Below are positions 1 to 8,219 of a stretch of DNA of 30,227 nucleotides, piece after piece. Location: assembly GCA_900550525.1 (NCBI GenBank), contig URSN01000009.1:1-30227 (forward strand). Reading direction: 5' to 3'. The notes beneath the pieces are model-generated. The model did not search any database. It was not told the origin of the DNA and was given only the letters and a program-made list of their open reading frames with translations. How positions within the stretch are numbered: position 1 is the stretch's first letter; each line of letters starts with the position of its first letter. The stretch is from an uncultured Eubacteriales bacterium. Its GTDB lineage: Bacteria; Bacillota; Clostridia; Christensenellales; CAG-138. A program made the position numbers and the translations under genes.

Positions 1-467
1 TCCTCCGGGTTTGCCAGGCATTTGAGCGGCACCACCTTCACATCCACCTGCACACGCTGGCCCGGATACTGCATCTGTTCGTATGGCTTTGCCCTGTAAG
101 GCGTTTTGGCCCTTGGCTGCGGGAACATTCCCTGCCTGCGCATGACCCGGAACAGGCTTTCCGGGCAGCGGGTGTACCCGCGCTTGCGGAGCCGGTGCCA
201 GAGCTCCACCATTCCCAGTGTTGGATTCCGTCTTCGCATGTCCCGGATGAGCTTCATTTCCGCCTCCGTATGCTGGTTTGGATGACGGTGCGGCCGTCTG
301 GACTGACAGGCAAGGGATTCCACGCTTCCATCCCAGCGCGCTTTCCAGAAGTAGATGTACGAGCGGCTTTTGTTGTATTTCCGGCTCGCACGGCTCACGC
401 CGTATTTCTCCGCGTACCTCATCAGTGATTGCCTGTATGCCATGTCCTGTGTTATACTTTTTCCCAT
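1..467 (-). CDS. DDE transposase, N-terminal part (partial)
   Basis: About 155 N-terminal residues of an IS transposase are visible; the C-terminal part lies beyond the left edge. Reading starts at an ATG at 467 (MGKSITQ...), preceded at 11 nt by an AAAGGAGA ribosome-binding site. The N-terminus is a helix-turn-helix region (RYAEKYGVSRASRKYNKSR, about residues 17-35). An Arg-rich linker with the pattern RRRNPTLGMVELWHRLRKRGY follows, typical of IS481/IS3-type DDE enzymes that bind the element ends. The segment RVQVDVKVVP ends the visible part, and its Asp142 fits the first Asp of the DDE catalytic triad. The other two acidic residues are not visible, so activity cannot be judged. Family membership is fairly certain; the exact IS name is not. 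Confidence 0.8.
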   Translation of the reverse strand, partial: MGKSITQDMAYRQSLMRYAEKYGVSRASRKYNKSRSYIYFWKARWDGSVESLACQSRRPHRHPNQHTEAEMKLIRDMRRRNPTLGMVELWHRLRKRGYTRCPESLFRVMRRQGMFPQPRAKTPYRAKPYEQMQYPGQRVQVDVKVVPLKCLANPE

Positions 468-616
468 GAAGGATGTGGTCTCCTTTCGTACAGTTGTTGG
501 CTGCAACTCCAACTATACCCGATGCGTCCCTATCCTTCTTCTCTTTTTTCCTCCTGTCCAAGATGTATTGTATACCTACACACGCGATGACACAGTTGTG
601 CCAAAATCTATTTACA
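1..616 (-). mobile_element. Left-truncated insertion sequence (IS481/IS3-like), right end unresolved
   Basis: The window opens inside an insertion sequence: the transposase gene on the minus strand runs off the left edge, so only the upstream end of the element is present. The stretch from 468 to about 616 is AT-richer than the DNA after 661 and carries no other gene. Many IS481-type ends begin with TGT; on the minus strand a TGT begins at 616, which makes 616 one possible boundary. This is a guess, because the partner inverted repeat lies outside the window. Confidence 0.4.
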
Positions 617-639
617 ACTATATGACGCAATGGTATAAT
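611..639 (+). promoter_or_regulatory. Sigma-A promoter of the opp-like operon
   Basis: TTTACA at 611-616 and TATAAT at 634-639 are separated by exactly 17 bp. The predicted transcription start near 646 gives a leader of about 120 nt before the binding-protein gene. If the neighbouring insertion sequence ends at 616, its end supplies the -35 box. Confidence 0.8.
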
Positions 640-662
640 CTTATTAACTGTAGGTAGGGTTT

Positions 663-706
663 GCCTGCGTTGCGCCGCCGCTGTAGGGAGGCGCCGGGCC
701 GCAGGC
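663..706 (+). other. Stable stem in the leader of the opp-like operon
   Basis: GCCTGCG at 663-669 pairs with CGCAGGC at 700-706, and inside it GCGCC at 672-676 pairs with GGCGC at 690-694. The nested stem would form at the 5' end of the transcript. No known riboswitch class is recognised and no T-run follows, so it is not a simple terminator. Confidence 0.4.
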
Positions 707-713
707 CGCTCTG

Positions 714-737
714 TTCGTTAAATGCAAGTTTAGCGAA
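714..737 (+). repeat. Near-palindrome, copy 1 of a repeated element
   Basis: Two 9-bp arms, TTCGTTAAA (714-722) and TTTAGCGAA (729-737), flank the 6-bp spacer TGCAAG (723-728); one position breaks the symmetry. The same 24-bp element occurs at 18234-18257 in the opposite orientation with 23 of 24 identical positions. Here it lies in the leader of the opp-like operon, 13 bp before the AGGAGG ribosome-binding site. It could be a protein-binding site, an RNA hairpin, a dispersed repeat or a recombination site. Confidence 0.75.
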
Positions 738-764
738 GACAGGAATAAGAAGGAGGAATTTGGA

Positions 765-3365
765 ATGCAGAAGAAGATCCTTGCTCTGCTGCTGGCGCTG
801 GTCATGGCCGTTGCCGTGTTCGCCGGCTGCCAGACGCCCGCAGAGCCGTCCGACGCGACGAATGCGCCGGCCGCCAGCGGCGATCCGTCCGGCGAAGCGA
901 CGGACGCCCCGGAGGCTGATGCGGGCACGTACACGTATCAGGATTCCGTGCCTGTGATGGCGACGAACTGGAATCCGCACACCTATCAGACCTCTGATGA
1001 CGCGTATCCTGTGAATACGGCGCGCATCCGCATCGGTCTGTACGACCTCATCTTCAACGATGAGCTTCACCCGGTCGAGGGGAAGGAGCCGTTCACCGGC
1101 TACGTCGTGCTGCCGGAGATGGCCGCGAGCCTGCCCGTGGACGTGACCGAGCAGGTCAAGGCGGAGCATCCTGAGTTCGGCATCCCCGAGGATATGACCT
1201 CCGGCTATGCCTATACCATCGACCTCAACCCGGACGCCTGCTGGGAGGATGGCACGCCCATCAACGCCGACACGTATGTGTACTCCATGCAGAAGCTGCT
1301 CGATCCGAAGCTGCTCAACTACCGTGCGCCGGATTACTATGCCCAGAACTTCTCCATCGCCGGCGCTGAGGAGTATGCCAATGCCGGCCGTACCGTCGAT
1401 CTGGACAACTACGCCATGAGCGGCTACACCCTCGAGGACCTGACCCTTGGCGAGGACGGCCAGTACGTTTCGCCCGAGGGCTCGCCCATGTTCGTCGGCG
1501 TGAACTTTGACCTGAGCTGGACCGCCCAGAGCGGCGGCACGCTCCAGGAGCTCGTCGAGGGGTATGGCGACCAGTACTTCAACATGGAGCGCTGGGAGGA
1601 GCTCGTCGCCCTGGCGGACGAGAACGGCCTGGCCCCGCTCACCGAGGACAGCTATGCGATGCTGGTGAGCGTCATCTCCACCGATGCGTGGATGGAGGAT
1701 GAGAGCAACGCGCCCTGCTACTTTGTGGAGCGCAAGACCTATCCCGAGGTGGACTTCTCCACCGTCGGCCTGTACAAGTCCGGCGATTACCAGATCACCC
1801 TGGTGCTGGATAAGGCCCTTGCCGGCTTCAACCTCTACTACAGCCTGACCAGCAACTGGATCGTCAAGGAGGATCTCTACGAGTCCTGCCTGACCTCCTC
1901 CACCGGCGCGGACGGCGTCGAGGTCTGGTCCAGCACGTACAACACCAGCGTGGAGACGACCTCCAGCTACGGCCCCTACAAGCTGGTCGAGTTCCAGACC
2001 GACAAGTTCATGCGCTATGAGAAGAACGAGAACTGGTACGGCTGGACGGACGGCAAGCATGAGTATGTCGACCCGAACGACGGCCAGACCTACCCGATGT
2101 ACCAGACCACCGCGATCGAGTGCGAGGTCGTGGAAGAGGCGGCCACGCGCAAGCTCATGTTCCTGCGCGGCGAGCTGATGGGCTACGGCCTCCAGTCTGA
2201 GGACTTCGACACCTACCGCAGCAGCGAATACTGCTACGCCACCCCGGCGGAGACGATCTTCTTCCTGATCCTCAACGGCTATCTGGAGGCCATCCAGAGC
2301 CGCGAGGCCGCCGCGGACTTCGACAAGACCCAGTACGACCTTGAGACGATGACCGTCCTTGAGTTCCGCAAGGCCGTCGCTCTGACCTACGACAAGGATC
2401 TCTTTGCCGCCACGGTCAGCCCGGCGCGCTCCGGCGGGTACGGCATCATCGGCAACGCGTACGTGTGGGATGTCGATACCGGCGCCCTCTACCGCGATAC
2501 CGACCAGGCCAAGCAGGCGCTGTGCAACGCCTACAGCGTGGATGTGAGCGAGTATGCTTCGCTTGACGAGGCGGCCGCCTCCATCACCGGTTACGATCCG
2601 GAGCAGGCCAAGGTGTTCTACGGCGAAGCGTTCACCAAGGCGCTCGAGGCCGGCTACATCACCGACGAGGACGGGGACGGCATCTCCGACCAGACGGTGC
2701 GCATCGAGTACTGCATCAGCACGGACTCCAAGTTCATGACGCAGACCATCGACTACCTCAACGAGAAGATGGCCGAGGTCACCGCCGGCACGCCGTTTGA
2801 GGGCAAGGTCCAGTTCGTCAAGTCCGCCCCGTACGGCAACGAGTGGAGCGACAGGATCCGCGAGGGTCTGTCCGACACGGTGCTCGCCGGCTGGCAGGGC
2901 TCCGTGCTCAACCCGTTCAGCCTGACGGATCAGTACGTCAACCCGGCGTACATGTATGACGCCAACTGGTTCGACGCCACCACGGTGGACATGACGCTCG
3001 AGCTCACCGTCGACGGCGAGGCCCGCTCCATCACGATGAACCTGCGCGAGTGGTCCGACGCGCTCAACGGCGCGGCCGTCACCACTGAGGATGGCAACAC
3101 CTACAACTTCGGCGACGGCATGGCCGATCCGCAGGATCGTCTCACCATCCTCGCCGCCATCGAGACGCAGATCCTCGGCACCTACAACTACCTCCCGATG
3201 CTGCAGGAAGGCAGCATGGCGCTGCTCTCGCAGCAGGTCTACTACGTCGTTGAGGAGTACAACCCGATCCTGGGCCGCGGCGGCATCCAGTACCTCCGCT
3301 ACAACTACGACGACGCCGAGTGGGCTGCCTACGTTGCCGAAAACGGCGGCGAGCTGACCTACTGA
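765..3365 (+). CDS. Large peptide-type ABC transporter substrate-binding lipoprotein
   Basis: This 866-residue extracytoplasmic solute-binding protein of the OppA/DppA type (SBP family 5) captures a substrate, probably a peptide, and delivers it to the permeases encoded just downstream. The N-terminus is a lipoprotein signal: MQKK, a hydrophobic stretch, and a lipobox ending at Cys22 (VFAGC), followed by a Ser/Pro/Ala-rich linker. The mature part begins with VMATNWNPHTYQTSDDAYP and shows the family pattern of Tyr- and Trp-rich segments. It is about 300 residues longer than typical OppA (540-600). Near residue 633 the motif DEDGDGISD matches a calcium-binding DxDxDG loop. The start ATG follows AGGAGG at 751-756. 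A strong terminator separates it from the permease genes, which would favour excess binding protein. Family is confident; peptide specificity is inferred from the family. Confidence 0.88.
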   Translation: MQKKILALLLALVMAVAVFAGCQTPAEPSDATNAPAASGDPSGEATDAPEADAGTYTYQDSVPVMATNWNPHTYQTSDDAYPVNTARIRIGLYDLIFNDELHPVEGKEPFTGYVVLPEMAASLPVDVTEQVKAEHPEFGIPEDMTSGYAYTIDLNPDACWEDGTPINADTYVYSMQKLLDPKLLNYRAPDYYAQNFSIAGAEEYANAGRTVDLDNYAMSGYTLEDLTLGEDGQYVSPEGSPMFVGVNFDLSWTAQSGGTLQELVEGYGDQYFNMERWEELVALADENGLAPLTEDSYAMLVSVISTDAWMEDESNAPCYFVERKTYPEVDFSTVGLYKSGDYQITLVLDKALAGFNLYYSLTSNWIVKEDLYESCLTSSTGADGVEVWSSTYNTSVETTSSYGPYKLVEFQTDKFMRYEKNENWYGWTDGKHEYVDPNDGQTYPMYQTTAIECEVVEEAATRKLMFLRGELMGYGLQSEDFDTYRSSEYCYATPAETIFFLILNGYLEAIQSREAAADFDKTQYDLETMTVLEFRKAVALTYDKDLFAATVSPARSGGYGIIGNAYVWDVDTGALYRDTDQAKQALCNAYSVDVSEYASLDEAAASITGYDPEQAKVFYGEAFTKALEAGYITDEDGDGISDQTVRIEYCISTDSKFMTQTIDYLNEKMAEVTAGTPFEGKVQFVKSAPYGNEWSDRIREGLSDTVLAGWQGSVLNPFSLTDQYVNPAYMYDANWFDATTVDMTLELTVDGEARSITMNLREWSDALNGAAVTTEDGNTYNFGDGMADPQDRLTILAAIETQILGTYNYLPMLQEGSMALLSQQVYYVVEEYNPILGRGGIQYLRYNYDDAEWAAYVAENGGELTY

Positions 3366-3441
3366 TAAAAGAGCCCCGCAGGGCACGCGCGGCCGGGTCC
3401 GGTCCGACCGTCGCGCAGGCACACCCGGCGGGGAGGAGACG

Positions 3442-3482
3442 GCGATTGGTGGGGCCATTATGCCCCACCAATCGCAATTTTT
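3442..3482 (+). terminator. Rho-independent terminator between binding protein and permease genes
   Basis: A perfect 14-bp stem (3442-3455 with 3462-3475) around a 6-nt loop is followed by AATTTTT. It lies inside the operon, so partial read-through would give more binding protein than membrane components. No second promoter with good boxes is visible between 3483 and 3550. Confidence 0.88.
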
Positions 3483-3550
3483 CGCACCGTGCGCCGCCGC
3501 CCGATGCCGGGCGGCGCGACGGCGGGCGGGAAACCGGGAGGGGGTAGGAT

Positions 3551-4504
3551 ATGACCAAATATGTCATTCAAAGAGTGCTGCTGATGCTGATGACGCTGCT
3601 CATCATCACCTGCATCGCGTTCGTACTCGTGCGGATGCTTCCGCCTGCGGAGCTGCCGCTCAACGACCCGCACACGGCCGTCATCGAGGCGCGCCGCGAG
3701 GCCGCGGGCTACAACAAGCCGTATCTGGTACAGTTCGGCATCTTCTTGCGGGATATCTTTACCCGCTTTGACTGGGGCGTGAGCGATACGCTCTACTTCG
3801 GGCAGGACGTGTGGAAGATCTTTGTGGAAAAGCTGCCCGCCACCGTCTGCGTCAACCTGTATTCCATCCTTTTGAGCATTCCGCTTGGAATACTGCTCGG
3901 CATACTGGCCGCGCTCAAGCACAACACCTGGGCCGACTATACGATCTCCACCGTAACGATGATCGTCATCTCCGTGCCGAGCTTCGTATTCGCGTTTCTG
4001 ATACAGTACTTCCTCTCCTACAAGCTCGGGTGGTTCCCGTTTTTGATGAAGGAGGGGACGGACTTCTTCTCATGGAGCATGTTCGTGAGCATGCTGCCGG
4101 CGGTGCTGTCGCTCTCGTTCGGCGTGATCGCCAGCTTCACGCGCACCACGCGCGCGGAGCTGACGGAGGTGCTCACCAGCGAGTTCATGCTGCTTGCGCG
4201 CACCAAGGGCCTGACCCGCGCGCAGGCGACCGTCCGTCATGCGCTCAAGAACTGCATGGTCGTCGTCGTGCCTGCGATCTTCGGCAACTTCATCGGCATC
4301 ATGAGCGGCTCGCTCATCATTGAGCGCATCTTCTCCGTGCCGGGCGTGGGCCGCCTGTACCTCAACGCCATCAACGCGCGCGACTATCCGCTGTTCATCC
4401 TGGTCTCCACGTTCTACACGGCGATCGGGCTGATCGCGGCCATCGTGACGGACATCAGCTACGGATTCATTGATCCGCGCATCAGAATGGGGTCGAAAAA
4501 ATGA
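3551..4504 (+). CDS. Peptide-type ABC transporter permease, OppB/DppB type
   Basis: This 317-residue inner-membrane permease is of normal OppB length. It has a first membrane segment at about residues 9-29 (MLMTLLIITCIAFVLVRML), a roughly 70-residue outer loop, and then five further hydrophobic segments. The cytoplasmic coupling loop that contacts the ATPase is visible as LLARTKGLTRAQATVRHALKN (the EAA-type motif), followed by the family-typical SLIIERIFSVPGVGRLYLNAI and the C-terminal YGFIDPRIRMG. The start ATG follows GGGAGGGGG. Its stop codon overlaps the start of the next permease by 4 bp (ATGA at 4501), pointing to translational coupling and a heterodimeric channel. It is the only core component of this importer without a visible insertion. 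Confidence 0.93.
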   Translation: MTKYVIQRVLLMLMTLLIITCIAFVLVRMLPPAELPLNDPHTAVIEARREAAGYNKPYLVQFGIFLRDIFTRFDWGVSDTLYFGQDVWKIFVEKLPATVCVNLYSILLSIPLGILLGILAALKHNTWADYTISTVTMIVISVPSFVFAFLIQYFLSYKLGWFPFLMKEGTDFFSWSMFVSMLPAVLSLSFGVIASFTRTTRAELTEVLTSEFMLLARTKGLTRAQATVRHALKNCMVVVVPAIFGNFIGIMSGSLIIERIFSVPGVGRLYLNAINARDYPLFILVSTFYTAIGLIAAIVTDISYGFIDPRIRMGSKK

Positions 4505-6045
4505 GCATGAACAGACAAGAGCAATACGGGCATATTCCGCCGGAAAAATTCCAGTTCGTGCAGAGGGACGCCGCCATTCACGACCAGAAGCTCGAAACGA
4601 AGGCGCGCAGCTACCTGGCGGACGCATTTTTGCGCTTCAAAAAGAACAAGAGCTCGCTCGTGGCGGCCATCGTCATCGCGGTGCTGCTGCTGTTCTCCGT
4701 CGTCTCGCCGATCATCTCGCCCTACACCGTGAACGACAAGGACCAGCTCTACCTGAGCACCCCGCCCTATGTCCGTTCCGTTGCCGAGCGCGGCTGGGGC
4801 ATCCTCGACGGCGGCGTCACCCGCACCAGCCAGAACGAGCTGGCGCGCAACTTCTGGCGCGGCATCGCGACGGAGACGGGCTACGACCCGGTGATCGACG
4901 TGGTGGACACGATCACCACCTACGTCATGTACCGCGGGCAGGAGCGGGCCAGCACCTCCTATACGCTGCGCAACAACCGCTACTATGAGATCGGCGTGGT
5001 CTACCGCGTGCTGTCCTATGCGGAGTTTGACCGCATCCAGCAGTGGCAGAACGAGACGGGCATCCAGGTCATCTATCCGTATGTGGACCCGGCCGATATC
5101 CAGGGCATCACGAACAACTCCAACATCTGGTACCAGGTGTCGGACAGCAAGGGGACGCCGGTGTTCGACGAGAACGGGGCCTTCATCCCGGCCTATTCGA
5201 CCAACAAGGCCATCGAGGGCCGCCCGTACGACAGCCTGCGCATCCCGGGCGACGACGGCAGCTACATCTACAGCGTCGCCAAGTCCGGCGCGGTGCAGTG
5301 CCGCATCTGCTACTACAACTACTATACCTACGTCAACGGGAACGAGCCGTTCTACATCATGGGCACGAACTCGATCGGGCAGGATCTGTTCGCCTGCATC
5401 GGCATCGGCGCGCGCTTTTCGATCGTGTTCGCCATCCTCGTGTCCGCCATCAACCTGACCATCGGCGCCATCTACGGCGCCATCCAGGGCTATTACGGCG
5501 GCAAGGTGGACCTGGTGATGGACCGCATCGCCGACATCCTGTACGACATCCCGTTCATCGTCGCGGTGACGCTGTTCCAGCTGCACCTGGCGCAGAAGGT
5601 GGGCGTGGTGCCCTCGTTCCTGTTCGCCTATGTGCTGACGGGCTGGATCGGCATGGCCGCGCTCACGCGCAAGCAGTTCTACCGCTTCAAGGGGCAGGAG
5701 TTCGTGCTGGCGGCGCGCACGCTCGGCGCGTCCGACTGGCGGCTGATGTTCAAGCACATCTTCCCCAACGCCCTCGGCACGATCATCACCAGCTGCGCGC
5801 TGGTCATCCCGAACGTCATCAGCTCCGAGACGCAGCTGACGTACCTGGGCATCATCAACCTGCAGGAGTTTGCCGGCACGAGCATCGGCACGCTGATGTC
5901 GCAGGGGCAGGTGTCCATGACGTCCTCGCCGCACGCGATGTTCTGGCCCGCGCTGTTCGTATCGCTGCTGCTGATCTCGTTCAACCTGTTCGGCAACGGC
6001 CTGCGCGATGCGTTCAACCCGACGTTGAGAGGGGGCGAGGATTGA
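4501..6045 (+). CDS. Peptide-type ABC transporter permease, OppC/DppC type, with large outer insertion
   Basis: This 514-residue partner permease compares with about 300 residues for usual OppC. After a cytoplasmic N-terminus with the family-typical FLRFKKNKSSLVAAIVIAVL, the first membrane segment spans about residues 56-78. In standard OppC the motif GTDxxGRD follows within some 20-30 residues. Here the equivalent GTNSIGQDLF only appears at residue 288, so about 200 extra residues (roughly 82-287), rich in Tyr, Asn and Thr, sit outside the membrane. The remaining part is canonical: five membrane segments and the coupling loop LAARTLGASDWRLMFKHIFP. The stop codon overlaps the ATPase start by one base (TGATG). 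The insertion is positioned to meet the oversized binding protein; that contact is inferred. Confidence 0.93.
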   Translation: MSMNRQEQYGHIPPEKFQFVQRDAAIHDQKLETKARSYLADAFLRFKKNKSSLVAAIVIAVLLLFSVVSPIISPYTVNDKDQLYLSTPPYVRSVAERGWGILDGGVTRTSQNELARNFWRGIATETGYDPVIDVVDTITTYVMYRGQERASTSYTLRNNRYYEIGVVYRVLSYAEFDRIQQWQNETGIQVIYPYVDPADIQGITNNSNIWYQVSDSKGTPVFDENGAFIPAYSTNKAIEGRPYDSLRIPGDDGSYIYSVAKSGAVQCRICYYNYYTYVNGNEPFYIMGTNSIGQDLFACIGIGARFSIVFAILVSAINLTIGAIYGAIQGYYGGKVDLVMDRIADILYDIPFIVAVTLFQLHLAQKVGVVPSFLFAYVLTGWIGMAALTRKQFYRFKGQEFVLAARTLGASDWRLMFKHIFPNALGTIITSCALVIPNVISSETQLTYLGIINLQEFAGTSIGTLMSQGQVSMTSSPHAMFWPALFVSLLLISFNLFGNGLRDAFNPTLRGGED

Positions 6046-8219
6046 TGGAGACCAAGCTTCAGGTCCGCGACCTGCGCATCTCGTTCCGCACCACCAACGG
6101 CAAGGTCCAGGCCGTGCGCGGGATCAATTTTGACCTTGCTAAGGGCGAGACGCTGGCCATCGTCGGCGAGTCCGGCTCCGGCAAGTCCGTCACGTCCAAG
6201 GCCATCTTGGGCATCCAGGCGCGCAACGCCATCACCGAGTCCGGCGAGATCATCTACGACGGCAAGGACCTGCTCAAGATCAGCGAGGACGATTTCCACA
6301 AGATCCGCGGCGACAAGATCTCCATGATCTTCCAGGACCCGATGTCGAGCCTCAACCCGATCGTCAAGATCGGCCGGCAGCTGACCGAGGCCATGATCCT
6401 CAAGGGCGCCGCCCGCCAGCGCGAGAGCAGGAACAATTTCAACAGCTACCTCAAGGCGCTCAATGACAGCATGATCGCCGCCATCGCGCAGGGCGACGGC
6501 GCAAAGGCCGCCGAGCTGACCGCCAAGTGCAAAAAGTTCGACGCATTCGAGTTCAAGCACATCGAGCTGGAGGCCGCCTTCGTCAAGGCGAAGGAGGCCG
6601 CCAAGGAGGCGATCGACGACATCGGCGTGCTCTCCTTTGAGCTGGAGAAGAACGCCGCCAAGGAGGCGCCCTCGCGCGTCAAGGGCGTCGCGTCGCTTGC
6701 GCTCGCCTCCGTGCACGAGTACGTCGTGCGCGACGAGGCCGGCCGACTCAGGACGCTGGCCGATTCGCTGCCCGGCCTGTACAACGCGGGCAAAAAGCGC
6801 GGCGGCGTTTACGACGAGCTCATCGCCGCCATGGCCGAGCTGCGCGCCATTTTGGAAAAGGCGGCCGCGCTGCCGGAGCCGAATTTCTTCCGCATGGGCT
6901 ACTATCTCAAGTTCAGCGGCAAGCCGCTGCCGGAGATGGATGTGGAGGCGCTCAACGAGTATCTGCTCCAGTATCTGATGGACGACTTCATGCGCGATTT
7001 CCTCGCCGACGCCAGGCGCGGCATCATCCATTCCGCAGAGCGCGCCAGCGCGAACATGGAGGAAGCCGTCCGCGCCCTGCGCGAAAGCGCCGCCTGCTTT
7101 GAGAAGAGCCCGCTCGACCATGCCGAGGCGTATCGCGTGCAAAAGCACCTCACCGAGAAGGTGGAGGCCGCCATCGACCGGCTGGCGCTGGTCAAGGACA
7201 GCCTCAGCTACACCTTCGGCGCCAGCATCCGCAGCGAACTGGACCGGTACTTCGGCTCCATCGGCAAAAACGCCAAGGCGGAGCGCATGCACGCGCGCGA
7301 CCAGCGCCGCCATGACCGCCTGACCGCCCGCGGCAAAACGCCGGACTGGGAGGTCGCCGCCGCGGCCGTGACGGATCTCGACCTTGTGCGCGAGAACATC
7401 CTGCACCTGATCGACCGCATGGCGCGCCATTTCGAGGAGCTGCTGCAAAACCGCGGCGGCCGCGATTTCGACGCGGAGACGACCGCCGCCATCGACTACC
7501 TGATGTACAACGCGCAGGGCGTCGTGGCGAAGGTGACAAAGCGCATTGCGCGCGACCGCGCCATCAAGCTGATGGAGGAGGTCGGCATCGCCGAGCCGCG
7601 CAAGCGCTACAACCAGTACCCGTTTGAGTTCTCCGGCGGCATGCGCCAGCGCAGCGTCATCGCCATTGCGCTGGCCGCCAACCCGGATATCCTGATCTGC
7701 GACGAGCCGACCACCGCGCTGGACGTGACCATCCAGAGCCAGATCCTCGAGCTGCTCAACAACCTCACGGCGGAACGCCAGCAGACCGTCAACTACATCA
7801 CGCATGACCTCGGCGTGGTGGCCAACATGGCCGACCGCGTGGCGGTCATGTACGCGGGCAAGATCGTCGAATACGGCACGGCGGAGGATGTGTTCTACCA
7901 TGCGGCGCACCCCTACACCTGGGCGCTGCTCTCCTCCATGCCGGACCTGGACACCAACGAGAAGCTCGAGGCCATCCCCGGCACGCCGCCGAACATGATC
8001 TATCCGCCCAAGGGCGACGCATTCGCCGCGCGCAACAAGTACGCCATGCAGATCGACTTTGAGCTGGAACCGCCCATGTTCAAAATCAGCGACACGCACT
8101 ATGCCGCGACCTGGCTGCTGCATCCCGATGCGCCAAAGGTCGAGCCGCCCAAGGTGATGACAGACCGCATCGCCCGGATGAAGCAGAGGAGGGAGGAGGC
8201 CGCACATGCAGAACAATGA
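6045..8219 (+). CDS. Peptide-type ABC transporter ATPase, OppD type, with insertion of about 370 residues
   Basis: This 724-residue ATPase energises the importer; ordinary OppD has 320-360 residues. The start at 6045 ([14 protein letters not shown]) is chosen because it overlaps the permease stop and begins the ABC fold. Walker A is GESGSGKS at residues 41-48, and the Q-loop is [12 protein letters not shown] with Gln97. The signature SGGMRQR appears only around residue 530 instead of about 160; Walker [12 protein letters not shown] (about 549-559) and the H-loop ITHDLGVVA follow, and the peptide-family C-terminus [14 protein letters not shown] is present. The extra segment (about residues 120-505) falls in the helical subdomain that contacts the permease. 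It is predicted helical, rich in Ala, Glu, Lys and Arg, with no cysteine cluster or known domain that I recognise. All ATPase motifs are intact. Confidence 0.92.
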   Translation: METKLQVRDLRISFRTTNGKVQAVRGINFDLAKGETLAIVGESGSGKSVTSKAILGIQARNAITESGEIIYDGKDLLKISEDDFHKIRGDKISMIFQDPMSSLNPIVKIGRQLTEAMILKGAARQRESRNNFNSYLKALNDSMIAAIAQGDGAKAAELTAKCKKFDAFEFKHIELEAAFVKAKEAAKEAIDDIGVLSFELEKNAAKEAPSRVKGVASLALASVHEYVVRDEAGRLRTLADSLPGLYNAGKKRGGVYDELIAAMAELRAILEKAAALPEPNFFRMGYYLKFSGKPLPEMDVEALNEYLLQYLMDDFMRDFLADARRGIIHSAERASANMEEAVRALRESAACFEKSPLDHAEAYRVQKHLTEKVEAAIDRLALVKDSLSYTFGASIRSELDRYFGSIGKNAKAERMHARDQRRHDRLTARGKTPDWEVAAAAVTDLDLVRENILHLIDRMARHFEELLQNRGGRDFDAETTAAIDYLMYNAQGVVAKVTKRIARDRAIKLMEEVGIAEPRKRYNQYPFEFSGGMRQRSVIAIALAANPDILICDEPTTALDVTIQSQILELLNNLTAERQQTVNYITHDLGVVANMADRVAVMYAGKIVEYGTAEDVFYHAAHPYTWALLSSMPDLDTNEKLEAIPGTPPNMIYPPKGDAFAARNKYAMQIDFELEPPMFKISDTHYAATWLLHPDAPKVEPPKVMTDRIARMKQRREEAAHAEQ

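Noticed and set aside
618..3458. Very long open frame opposite the binding-protein gene
   Set aside because: It mirrors GC-rich codon use on the other strand, has no domain, and runs through a promoter, a palindrome and a terminator. The plus-strand gene has a signal peptide, ribosome-binding site and family motifs.
5043..6044. Upstream extension of the OppD-type ATPase frame
   Set aside because: The extra 334 residues lie within the permease gene in another frame and are His/Arg/Pro-rich. The ABC fold begins at the ATG at 6045.
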